7,145 bases of DNA from Thiomicrospira sp. UBA5634 (GCA_002421475.1 DIJW01000229.1:1-7145); one strand, 5' to 3'; counted from the stretch's first letter, positions 1 to 6,130 are shown. The notes: generated by a model from the sequence alone, not told the origin. Made by a program: numbers and translations.

Positions 1-557
1 ATTCAATTTTGTTTAATCCGCGTGCGCGTGATCAATTTGAAGCGTTTTTCCAGCGTGAAGATACCTTCAGTTTGGGTGTCTGCAACGGTTGTCAAATGAT
101 GTCGAATTTAAAAGACATTATTCCGGGTGCATCCCATTGGCCGGCGTTTAAACGCAATATGTCTGAACAGTTTGAAGCACGTTTGTCGTTGGTTGAGATT
201 CAGCCTTCTCCATCAATTTTATTGGCCGGTATGGCAGGTAGCCGTATTCCTGTTGCGGTAGCGCACGGTGAAGGGCGTGTTGAGTTTGCTTCCGGTCAGG
301 TTTCTCAAGCCGATGGTTTAGTGAGTGTACGTTATGTTGATGCGACCGGTAAAGCAACGGAACGTTATCCATTTAACCCTAACGGTTCTGCACAAGGTAT
401 TACCGGTTTGACGACTAATGATGGTCGAGTAACGATTATGATGCCCCATCCGGAGCGTGTTTTCCGCGCAGTGCAACATTCATGGTGTCCTGACGACTGG
501 CGGGAAGATGCTCCATGGATGCGTTTATTCCGTAATGCACGTAAATGGGTGGGTTAA
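1..557 (+). CDS. purL: Phosphoribosylformylglycinamidine synthase, C-terminal glutaminase part (partial, 5' end outside window)
   Basis: PurL makes formylglycinamidine ribonucleotide (FGAM) from FGAR, ATP and glutamine in the cytoplasm, the fourth step of de novo purine synthesis. Only the last 184 residues are present; the first whole codon starts at base 3 and the frame runs to TAA at 555-557. This is the class I glutamine amidotransferase domain at the C-terminus of the long, single-chain PurL found in gammaproteobacteria. The nucleophile motif [11 protein letters not shown] is visible, with the catalytic Cys codon at 81-83, as are the [10 protein letters not shown] block, AHGEGR, and the catalytic His-x-Glu in MMPHPERVF (His codon 447-449, Glu codon 453-455). 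The ending [12 protein letters not shown] resembles the C-terminus of E. coli PurL as I remember it, so the 3' end is natural. Nothing looks damaged. A gap of about 175 bp and a possible terminator separate it from soxB, so the two are probably not cotranscribed. Confidence 0.96.
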   Translation, partial: SILFNPRARDQFEAFFQREDTFSLGVCNGCQMMSNLKDIIPGASHWPAFKRNMSEQFEARLSLVEIQPSPSILLAGMAGSRIPVAVAHGEGRVEFASGQVSQADGLVSVRYVDATGKATERYPFNPNGSAQGITGLTTNDGRVTIMMPHPERVFRAVQHSWCPDDWREDAPWMRLFRNARKWVG

Positions 558-589
558 AAACTTAATTGAGCCTACTCAGGTATGTTTTT
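556..589 (+). terminator. Possible imperfect rho-independent terminator after purL
   Basis: The arm AAAAACTTAATTGAG (556-570) can pair with CTCAGGTATGTTTTT (575-589) around the loop CCTA. By my pairing, 13 of 15 positions match, counting one G-T wobble, with two mismatches. The right arm ends in five Ts. The hairpin begins inside the purL stop codon, a common place for a terminator, but it is AT-rich and weaker than the two other terminators in this window. Confidence 0.45.
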
Positions 590-639
590 GTGATAAATAG
601 GATTTGTTTACGGATAAGATAATTCTGGTCTAGTAGTTG

Positions 640-686
640 AGTCGGATATTTGACAAGACGAAGCGCTATACGTTACCTTAGTCGGA
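640..686 (+). repeat. AGTCGGA direct repeats flanking the soxB promoter candidate
   Basis: AGTCGGA occurs at 640-646 and again at 680-686, exactly 40 bp apart. The match extends loosely to T-N-AGTCGGA-N-N-TTT. One copy lies just upstream of a TTGACA box and the other just after the candidate -10. Two copies in phase, about four helical turns apart, would suit binding by a regulator of soxB. The regulator is unknown and the pair could be chance. Confidence 0.4.
650..679 (+). promoter_or_regulatory. Candidate sigma70-type promoter for soxB
   Basis: A perfect -35 hexamer TTGACA (650-655) is followed after 18 bp by TACCTT (674-679), which keeps the T1, A2 and T6 of the -10 consensus but is otherwise weak. 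A promoter with a good -35 and poor -10 may need an activator. It would leave a leader of roughly 50 nt before the soxB start. TATACG at 667-672 looks more like a -10 but sits only 11 bp from the -35. Confidence 0.4.
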
Positions 687-734
687 CTTTTTTGGCGGCA
701 TTATGCTGAACTTTAATAATAACGGAGAGACCTT

Positions 735-2639
735 ATGTCTTTAAATCGTCGCGAATTTCTTCATGTAATGGCTGTAGCGGCTGCAGCGGGTATGTTGCCG
801 GCTGGCGCACGCGCCATGGGTACAAAGCCAAGCGAATGGACTGGTGATGCTTCTATGTACAACTTGCCGATGAAGGGCAATGTTCGTTTGTTACATATTA
901 CTGACACGCATGCACAATTAAAGCCAATTCACTTCCGTGAGCCGAACGTGAACTTAGGTGTTGGTCCAGCTTTTGGTCAGTTGCCACACGTTGTTGGTAA
1001 GAAATTATTAGAAAAAACCGGTGTTAAAGAAGGCACGGCTGAAGCCTATGCATTTTCTTATTTAGACTTTGAAAATGCTGCTGCTCAATATGGAAAAGTG
1101 GGTGGTTTTGCGCACGTTAAAACGTTAGTTGATATGTTGCGTGATCAAGCCGGTGGCCGCAAAAACACTTTATTGATGGACGGTGGTGACTTGTGGCACG
1201 GTTCTGCAACCGCGTTGTGGACACGTGGTATGGACATGGTTGAAGCAACCAATATTCTTGGTTTAGATATTTTGACCGGTCACTGGGAATTCACTTATGA
1301 GCAAGAAGAAGTTGTGCGTAATTTGAACAACTTTAAAGGTGAGTTCTTAGCACAGAATATCCGTATTCGTGAAGATGCCTTGTTTGGTGACGAATACCGT
1401 GAAATGTGTGAGCGTCATGGTGGTCATGGTTTATATAACGAAGATGAAGTTCGTCCGTTCAAACCTTATACCGTAAAAGAAATTAACGGTCAGCGTATTG
1501 CTGTTGTAGGTCAGGCTTTCCCACGTACTGCGAACGCTAACCCACAAGCTAACTTCCCAGATTGGTCATTCGGTTTACGTGAAGAAGAGTTGCAAGAAAC
1601 GGTTGATCATATCCGTGCTAACGAAAAAGTAGCTGCGATTGTGATGATTTCTCACAACGGTATGGACGTAGATATCAAAATGGCAAGCCGTGTTAATGGT
1701 ATTGATGCTATTTTTGGTGGTCATACCCATGATGGTATGCCGGTTCCAACTAAGGTTAAAACCCCTGAAGGTGGTGTATGTTACGTGACTAACGCTGGTT
1801 CAAACGGTAAGTTTGTAGGTGTTATGGATCTAGACATCAAAAATGGTAAGTTAGCTGGTGTGAACTACCGTCTATTGCCGGTATTCTCAAATGTATTGAA
1901 AGCTGATACAGAAATGCAATCTTTCATCGACAACCTATACAAGCGTAAATATGACGAAACAGTCATTGAAGCACGCCGTGAAGAGTTCAAAGTTAATAAA
2001 GATCGTTTAGGTAAAACTTACGGTGACATTTTGAGTGAAGAATTGGCTGTAGCGGAAGACACTCTATACCGTCGTGGTAACTTTATGGGTACTTGGGACC
2101 AGATTTTGGTTAACGCATTGCGTGAAGAACATGATGCTGAAATCGCTATGTCAGCTGGTGTTCGTTGGGGTACTTCTGTAATGCAGGGTGAAATGATCAC
2201 TATGGAACGTTTGATGGATGAAACATCATTAACCTATGGTGAAACTTACCGTACAGAGTTAACCGGTGCGCAGTTGAAAGATATTTTTGAAGGTATCTGT
2301 GAAAACTTGTTCGTAGTTGATCCATACCTACAATCGGGTGGTGACATGGCGCGTATTGGTGGTTTGGATTACGATTGTGATCCAAACGAAACTTTAGGTC
2401 GTCGTATTACTAACTTACGTTTAGACAATGGTAAAGGTATTGAGCCTAACAAGAAGTATTCTGTAGCCGGTTGGGCACAGGTTGATTCAGTCGGTGAAGG
2501 TCGTTTGATGTGGGACGTTGCGGCAGATTATTTACGCCGTAACAAAGGTAACTTGAAGTTGAAGAAAGTTAACCACCCAACATTGAAAGGCGTAAAAAAC
2601 AACCCAGGTATTGCAGATTACGCAGGTAAGTTGGTTTAA
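735..2639 (+). CDS. soxB: SoxB, periplasmic sulfate thiohydrolase of the Sox thiosulfate-oxidation pathway
   Basis: SoxB releases sulfate from the sulfonated cysteine of the carrier SoxYZ during periplasmic thiosulfate oxidation; the family uses a two-metal (manganese) centre and belongs to the metallophosphoesterase / 5'-nucleotidase superfamily. The 634 residues begin with a Tat signal, NRREFLHVMAV (twin Arg 5-6), with likely cleavage after ARA near residue 27. Metal-site motifs follow in order: ITDTH (Asp57, His59), MDGGDLWHG (Asp152), GHWEF (His183, the SoxB version of the GNHE block of nucleotidases), ISHNG (His307) and GGHTHDG (His330, His332). The C-terminal nucleotidase-like domain carries PYLQSGGDMARIGG, typical of SoxB. 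GGAG at 724-727, seven bases before the ATG, fixes the start. No other sox gene is adjacent, which fits the scattered sox genes I recall for Thiomicrospira relatives. The codons look biased (many GGT and CGT), as in a well-expressed gene. Confidence 0.97.
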   Translation: MSLNRREFLHVMAVAAAAGMLPAGARAMGTKPSEWTGDASMYNLPMKGNVRLLHITDTHAQLKPIHFREPNVNLGVGPAFGQLPHVVGKKLLEKTGVKEGTAEAYAFSYLDFENAAAQYGKVGGFAHVKTLVDMLRDQAGGRKNTLLMDGGDLWHGSATALWTRGMDMVEATNILGLDILTGHWEFTYEQEEVVRNLNNFKGEFLAQNIRIREDALFGDEYREMCERHGGHGLYNEDEVRPFKPYTVKEINGQRIAVVGQAFPRTANANPQANFPDWSFGLREEELQETVDHIRANEKVAAIVMISHNGMDVDIKMASRVNGIDAIFGGHTHDGMPVPTKVKTPEGGVCYVTNAGSNGKFVGVMDLDIKNGKLAGVNYRLLPVFSNVLKADTEMQSFIDNLYKRKYDETVIEARREEFKVNKDRLGKTYGDILSEELAVAEDTLYRRGNFMGTWDQILVNALREEHDAEIAMSAGVRWGTSVMQGEMITMERLMDETSLTYGETYRTELTGAQLKDIFEGICENLFVVDPYLQSGGDMARIGGLDYDCDPNETLGRRITNLRLDNGKGIEPNKKYSVAGWAQVDSVGEGRLMWDVAADYLRRNKGNLKLKKVNHPTLKGVKNNPGIADYAGKLV

Positions 2640-2660
2640 TTCAACACCTAGGTTTGTACA

Positions 2661-2688
2661 AAAAAACCCAGCTTCGGCTGGGTTTTTT
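2661..2688 (+). terminator. Strong rho-independent terminator after soxB
   Basis: The stem CCCAGC (2667-2672) pairs with GCTGGG (2677-2682) around a stable TTCG tetraloop, followed by six Ts. Six As on the left let the stem extend through the T run. It lies about 20 bp after the soxB stop, so soxB is probably transcribed separately from the transporter operon. Confidence 0.93.
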
Positions 2689-2703
2689 ATTTATGACGCA
2701 CCG

Positions 2704-2713
2704 CCAGGCCTGG
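2704..2713. repeat. CCAGGCCTGG palindrome, copy 1 (soxB-SulP gap)
   Basis: The perfect 10-bp palindrome CCAGGCCTGG lies just after the soxB terminator. The surroundings read GCACC-GC-CAGGCCTGGTGC (2698-2716), a 16-bp palindrome GCACCAGG/CCTGGTGC interrupted by two extra bases in the left arm. The same core recurs at 5297-5306 and 6080-6089. No T run follows it, so it is not itself a terminator. It consists of two abutting CCWGG sites. Confidence 0.8.
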
Positions 2714-2717
2714 TGCT

Positions 2718-2736
2718 CAAACTTTAATTAAGTTTG
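2718..2736. promoter_or_regulatory. AT-rich inverted repeat over the SulP promoter -35, operator-like
   Basis: CAAACTT (2718-2724) and AAGTTTG (2730-2736) are perfect inverted arms around TAATT. The right arm overlaps the -35 hexamer of the candidate promoter at 2734-2762, the position expected for a repressor or a sigma-contacting activator. It does not fit the T-N11-A spacing of LysR-type regulators when centred on the dyad, so I name no regulator. Confidence 0.45.
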
Positions 2737-2762
2737 TAATCTTAAAAGTGCTACTTTAGAAT
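2734..2762 (+). promoter_or_regulatory. Candidate sigma70-type promoter of the SulP-Usp operon
   Basis: TTGTAA (2734-2739, 4 of 6 to consensus) is followed by a 17-bp spacer and TAGAAT (2757-2762, 5 of 6). Transcription would begin near 2769 and give a leader of about 100 nt before the SulP start codon. It is the best-spaced promoter-like pair I found in this gap. Confidence 0.55.
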
Positions 2763-2785
2763 AACGCCAGTTTTTACCTTTCCAA

Positions 2786-2840
2786 TATTCGCTTCAGTGG
2801 TTTGTTTCCGCGCGAATAATCTTTCGGGCATCAGCCTGAA
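2786..2840 (+). promoter_or_regulatory. Potentially structured leader of the SulP mRNA (two hairpins)
   Basis: Within the predicted untranslated leader, TATTCGC (2786-2792) can pair with GCGAATA (2812-2818) around a 19-nt loop. TTCGGGC (2823-2829) can pair with GCCTGAA (2834-2840) around ATCA, with one G-U pair. The second hairpin ends about 30 nt before the ATG. Neither is followed by a T run, and no known riboswitch class is recognised. The structure may be incidental. Confidence 0.3.
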
Positions 2841-2871
2841 TCTTCTTTAGTTACATAAAAGCGGGTTAGTT

Positions 2872-4365
2872 ATGTTGTTATCTCAGAACAGAAAAGATTG
2901 GTTCGGAAATATCCGAGGCGATATTTTGGCGGGTATTGTGGTTGCATTAGCCTTAATTCCGGAGGCCATTGCGTTTTCTATTATTGCCGGCGTTGACCCG
3001 AAGGTTGGATTATATGCCTCGTTTGCAATTGCGGTGATTATTGCGATTACCGGCGGTCGTCCTGGCATGATTTCTGCCGCCACCGCAGCAACGGCGGTAT
3101 TGATGATTACGCTGGTAAAAGAGCATGGGCTTGAATATTTATTAGCCGCCTCAATTTTAGCCGGCTTGTTGCAGATTCTGGCCGGTTATCTCAATTTACA
3201 TACACTGATTAGTTTTATCTCGCGCTCGGTGATGGTTGGTTTTTTAAATGCATTGGCGATTTTGATTTTTATGGCGCAATTACCTGAGCTGACCAATGTC
3301 ACTTGGCATGTTTACGCCTTAACAGCGTTTGGCTTAGCGATTATTTACTTGTTCCCGTATATGCCTAAAATCGGCAAGCTTATCCCTTCTCCGTTGGTAA
3401 CGATTGTGGTGTTGACCGCGATTGTATTAGCGATGGGAATAGATGTGCGCACCATCGGCGATATGGGCGAATTGCCGGATACCTTACCTATTTTCTTGTG
3501 GCCGGATGTACCGCTGACGTTGGAAACACTTTGGATTATCTTGCCTTATTCTGCAGCGATAGCGGTGGTTGGATTGTTAGAGTCGTTGATGACTGCGCAG
3601 GTATTGGATGAAATGACCGATACCGACAGTGACAAAAAACGCGAATGTAAAGGTCAGGGTGTAGCAAATATCGGCTCAGGCTTAATCGGCGGTATGGCGG
3701 GTTGTGCGATGATCGGGCAGTCCATTATTAACGTAAAATCCGGTGGCCGTGGGCGGTTATCGACTTTTACCGCAGGGATTTTGTTATTGATCATGGTGGT
3801 GTTCATCAGTGATTGGTTGGCCGTGATTCCGATGGCGGCGTTGGTTGCGATTATGATAATGGTGTCAATTGGTACGTTTAATTGGAAATCTATTCCAGAA
3901 ATGCGTACCAATCCAAAATCGGCAACGGTAGTGATGTTGGCGACTGTGATTGTGACTTTGTGGACACATAACTTGGCGTTTGGTGTACTGACAGGTGTGG
4001 TGTTGGCGGCGTTGTTTATGGCGACCAAACTGCAGCAATTTATGGCGGTGGAAAGGTCGTTTGATGCGGCAACCAATACTCGTACTTACACCGTGGTCGG
4101 TCAGGTGTTTTTTAACTCAACAGATAAGTTCATTGGTTATTTTGACTTTAAGGAAGCTGTTGATAAGGTTATTATCGATGTTCACCGTGCTCATTTTTGG
4201 GATGTTAGCGCAGTTTATGCACTGGACAAGGTCGTTATTAAATTACGCCGAGAAGGTGTGGATGTTGAAATAATTGGTTTAAATGAGGCAAGTGAAACCT
4301 TAGTGGACAAATATGCAGTGCATAATGATCCTGTAAAAATCGCTAAAGTAATGGGAGGCCACTAA
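2872..4365 (+). CDS. SulP (SLC26-type) family inorganic anion transporter with C-terminal STAS domain
   Basis: This is an inner-membrane anion transporter of 497 residues. SulP proteins carry sulfate, bicarbonate or dicarboxylates, usually by cation symport or anion exchange. The first membrane segments carry the family signature ALALIPEAIAFSIIAGVDPKVGLY (split here: PEAIAF at 30-35, GLY at 46-48); many SulP proteins have PQG at the PEA position, so this belongs to the PEA subgroup. Roughly 10 to 12 hydrophobic segments run from residue 15 to about 388. A cytoplasmic linker, DEMTDTDSDKKRECKGQG, begins near residue 246. The STAS domain covers about 395-495; its usual D-S/T-S/T-G site reads DVSA (Asp444, Ser446). 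The start is the first ATG of the frame, with only a weak GCGGG upstream. In a sulfur-oxidising autotroph bicarbonate uptake is attractive, and some SulP proteins of the Thiomicrospira group have that role, but sulfate transport is equally open. The usp gene overlaps its stop codon. Confidence 0.9.
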   Translation: MLLSQNRKDWFGNIRGDILAGIVVALALIPEAIAFSIIAGVDPKVGLYASFAIAVIIAITGGRPGMISAATAATAVLMITLVKEHGLEYLLAASILAGLLQILAGYLNLHTLISFISRSVMVGFLNALAILIFMAQLPELTNVTWHVYALTAFGLAIIYLFPYMPKIGKLIPSPLVTIVVLTAIVLAMGIDVRTIGDMGELPDTLPIFLWPDVPLTLETLWIILPYSAAIAVVGLLESLMTAQVLDEMTDTDSDKKRECKGQGVANIGSGLIGGMAGCAMIGQSIINVKSGGRGRLSTFTAGILLLIMVVFISDWLAVIPMAALVAIMIMVSIGTFNWKSIPEMRTNPKSATVVMLATVIVTLWTHNLAFGVLTGVVLAALFMATKLQQFMAVERSFDAATNTRTYTVVGQVFFNSTDKFIGYFDFKEAVDKVIIDVHRAHFWDVSAVYALDKVVIKLRREGVDVEIIGLNEASETLVDKYAVHNDPVKIAKVMGGH

Positions 4366-5231
4366 TGGAACAACTACAAAAAAAATGGGTGATGGCCTGT
4401 GTGGATGGTTCTGCCAATAGTGAAGCAGTGGTGGACTATGCCGCTTGGATTGCACAAACTGTGCAGTCTCCTTTGGAGTTAGTGCATACCATTGAACATA
4501 GCATGTTACTTGAACATACCGATCATTCAGGTAATTTGACGCCAAATATGCGTGAAGACCTGATGAAAACTCTGTCAGAAGACGAGCAGGCAGAAAGTAA
4601 GGCCTTAATAGCGCAAGGTAAGACTATGTTGGCTAACGTTATGTCACGGATTGATGTGGCGGCAATTCCACAGGTCATGAGTAAACAGCGCCACGGCACG
4701 CTTGCTGAAGCATTGAAAGATTTGGAGGCCGAAATTCGGGTGCTGGTTTTAGGATTGCGTGGTGAAGATCACTCCGATGCAGAAAAAGGCATAGGATCGC
4801 AGCTTGAAGAGTCGATTCGCGCATTGCACCGACCTATTTTTATTGTTAATGGGGCATTTAAAAAGCCACAATCAATGATGTTGGCTTATAACGATACCGA
4901 TGGTGCGCGCAAGGCGTTGGATATGGTTTGTATCAGTCCATTATATCGGGGTATGCAGGTGCATCTTGTACACGTATCGGATAATGAAAACCATGCTAAA
5001 CAGTTATTGCTAGAAGCCGGGTTTAAATTACAGCAAGCGGGGATCGAACATCAAACGGCGTTGTTAAGCGGTGATGCACAAACCCAATTAATGGACTATC
5101 AACAGCAAAATAATATTGATATGACGGTGATGGGTGCGTTTAATCATGGTAAGTTGCGCAATTTATTTTTTGGCAGTTTTACTTTGAAAATGTTGGCCAA
5201 CAATAACAAGCCATTATTGTTACTGCGCTAA
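4365..5231 (+). CDS. Universal stress protein with two tandem Usp domains
   Basis: This is a cytoplasmic protein of 288 residues with two UspA-like folds: about 1-152 (starting KKWVMACVDGSANSEAVVDYA, ending HRPIFIV) and about 163-288 (starting QSMMLAYNDTDGARKALDM, ending KPLLLLR). The C-terminal half has a nucleotide-loop-like stretch GAFNHGKLRNLFFGS (257-271). It keeps the final Gly270-Ser271 of the G-x2-G-x9-G-S/T motif but has Asn260 at the second Gly. The N-terminal half has the related GSQLEESIRALHRP. ATP binding is therefore uncertain. The ATG overlaps the last base of the SulP stop codon (TAATG), and GGGAGG at 4353-4358, inside the transporter gene, is its ribosome binding site, so the two are translationally linked. 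As I recall, SulP-Usp pairs are common in proteobacteria; the protein may modulate the transporter, which is inference. Confidence 0.92.
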   Translation: MEQLQKKWVMACVDGSANSEAVVDYAAWIAQTVQSPLELVHTIEHSMLLEHTDHSGNLTPNMREDLMKTLSEDEQAESKALIAQGKTMLANVMSRIDVAAIPQVMSKQRHGTLAEALKDLEAEIRVLVLGLRGEDHSDAEKGIGSQLEESIRALHRPIFIVNGAFKKPQSMMLAYNDTDGARKALDMVCISPLYRGMQVHLVHVSDNENHAKQLLLEAGFKLQQAGIEHQTALLSGDAQTQLMDYQQQNNIDMTVMGAFNHGKLRNLFFGSFTLKMLANNNKPLLLLR

Positions 5232-5246
5232 TAAATAAAGTCGTCC

Positions 5247-5281
5247 AAACAAAACAGCCCGCATTGCGGGCTGTTTTGTTT
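5247..5281. terminator. Bidirectional rho-independent terminator between convergent genes
   Basis: AAACAAAACAGCCCGC (5247-5262) pairs perfectly with GCGGGCTGTTTTGTTT (5266-5281), a 16-bp stem with the loop ATT. The GC core is flanked by A-rich and T-rich sides in both directions, so it can end the SulP-Usp transcript and the opposing minus-strand transcript. Confidence 0.93.
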
Positions 5282-5290
5282 AACAAGGTT

Positions 5291-5312
5291 TAACCACCAG
5301 GCCTGGTGGTTA
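5291..5312. repeat. CCAGGCCTGG palindrome, copy 2 (22-bp perfect palindrome)
   Basis: The core CCAGGCCTGG (5297-5306) is extended by TAACCA on the left and TGGTTA on the right, giving a perfect 22-bp palindrome. Its right end, 5310-5312, is the TAA stop codon of the minus-strand gene. It lies next to, but is distinct from, the terminator at 5247-5281. Confidence 0.88.
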
Positions 5313-6005
5313 GTCTGATTCAGCGGTTTGGACGGGTTGTGGCTCAGAAAGTCCCATTGCTTGCATTTGCTGTTCGCGGAAGGCTTGCAACCCTTGTTGT
5401 ACGAGTTCAAATGTTTTTTCGGCATTTTCTTTGATTGAACCTTCATAAACACCAAAGCCGGTCAGAATATTGGTCGCATCTTTAAAGCCGTCTTCGATGC
5501 CGCCACCGATGACACTCAGAAACTTATCCAACAGGGCTTCACCCTCTAGTTTTGGATTGGCTGTTTTATAGGCTTCGAAAAAGCCAACAGTGCCTTGCAC
5601 AATACGGTTAGCGGTATTTTCCGGTGACCAATAGTCGATGCCACCTTGTTCCGCAAGTTTTTCGGCGCTAATCGCATCCGGCCCTAAGTCGGGAGCAAGC
5701 ACTTCATTGATTTTATCAATGGTTTCTTGGAATAGGATTTTGAGCGCATTAGCATTTTTAGGTGCACCATCACCAAATAAGTGTTGGATTAAATTAGCTT
5801 GCGTTTCAACACGTTGTTGCTCTTTCGTGAGCATTTTTTCTTGCCCGGGAGCTTGTTGATTTTTTCCAGACGACGAGGTCTCTAGTGAAAACTTTTCGGC
5901 CCGTTTTGTTTGGTTGTCAACTAACTTGTTCTGTGGCGTTGTATTGTCTATTTGGGATACTTTTTGATAGGCTTGATTAAGTCCATGAGTCGGTTGAATA
6001 GGCAT
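5310..6005 (-). CDS. DUF5610-like domain protein of unknown function
   Basis: The protein has 231 residues and an unknown function. I chose the ATG complementary to 6003-6005 (MPIQPTHGLNQ) because AGAGGA lies about eight bases upstream. An in-frame ATG 25 codons further up would give a Lys/Asn-rich extension without that support. Residues 1 to about 85 are polar and low in complexity (many Gln, Asn, Lys, Ser), probably disordered. From about 85 to 215 is an ordered domain with FQETIDKINEVLAPDLGPDAI, NRIVQGTVGFFEAYKTANP, LLDKFLSVIGGGIEDGFKDA and FELVQQGLQAFREQ. From memory this resembles the DUF5610 family of proteobacteria; that is recall, not a search. There is no signal peptide, membrane segment or recognisable catalytic motif, so it is probably cytoplasmic. 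It converges on usp across a shared terminator, diverges from prfB, and has a CCAGGCCTGG palindrome at each end. Confidence 0.82.
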   Translation of the reverse strand: MPIQPTHGLNQAYQKVSQIDNTTPQNKLVDNQTKRAEKFSLETSSSGKNQQAPGQEKMLTKEQQRVETQANLIQHLFGDGAPKNANALKILFQETIDKINEVLAPDLGPDAISAEKLAEQGGIDYWSPENTANRIVQGTVGFFEAYKTANPKLEGEALLDKFLSVIGGGIEDGFKDATNILTGFGVYEGSIKENAEKTFELVQQGLQAFREQQMQAMGLSEPQPVQTAESD

Positions 6006-6078
6006 GGTGTCATCCTCTTTCTGGTCAATATAATTAAAGCGCATTACCCGGTTTTTTGATTTTATCGTATTTTGAATC

Positions 6079-6090
6079 ACCAGGCCTGGT
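6079..6090. repeat. CCAGGCCTGG palindrome, copy 3 (DUF5610-like / prfB divergent gap)
   Basis: ACCAGGCCTGGT is a perfect 12-bp palindrome with the same 10-bp core (6080-6089) as the copies at 2704 and 5297. It lies 74 bp upstream of the chosen start of the minus-strand gene and about 40 bp upstream of the prfB -35 box. It could touch the minus-strand promoter region. Confidence 0.85.
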
Positions 6091-6130
6091 TGTTTACCTT
6101 TAGGTTAACGGCACACAATCACTAACCTTA

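Noticed and set aside
693..707. TGGC...TGCT before soxB resembling a sigma54 -24/-12 promoter
   Set aside because: The distance between the GG and GC elements is one base too short for the strict sigma54 spacing.
2698..2716. Copy 1 of the palindrome as a second soxB terminator
   Set aside because: No T run follows it and a strong terminator already lies just upstream.
2745..2757. AAAGT-GCT-ACTTT inverted repeat inside the SulP promoter spacer
   Set aside because: Five-base arms in AT-rich DNA are expected by chance.
3654..4076. A 140-codon open frame on the minus strand inside the SulP gene
   Set aside because: It lies antisense to a well-conserved membrane protein, shows no recognisable protein features and has no ribosome binding site I could identify; it is a shadow frame.
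3995..4273. A plus-strand open frame inside the end of the SulP gene
   Set aside because: It overlaps the STAS coding region in another frame, and its Trp/Cys-rich translation looks like a frame shadow.
6059..6064. TAAAAT on the minus strand as the -10 of the DUF5610-like gene
   Set aside because: With 17-18 bp spacing the -35 would fall on the CCAGGCCTGG palindrome and match the consensus poorly, so I could not support a promoter there.
6006..6080. A 25-residue N-terminal extension of the DUF5610-like protein
   Set aside because: The extension has low complexity, and the inner ATG has a well-spaced AGAGGA ribosome binding site.
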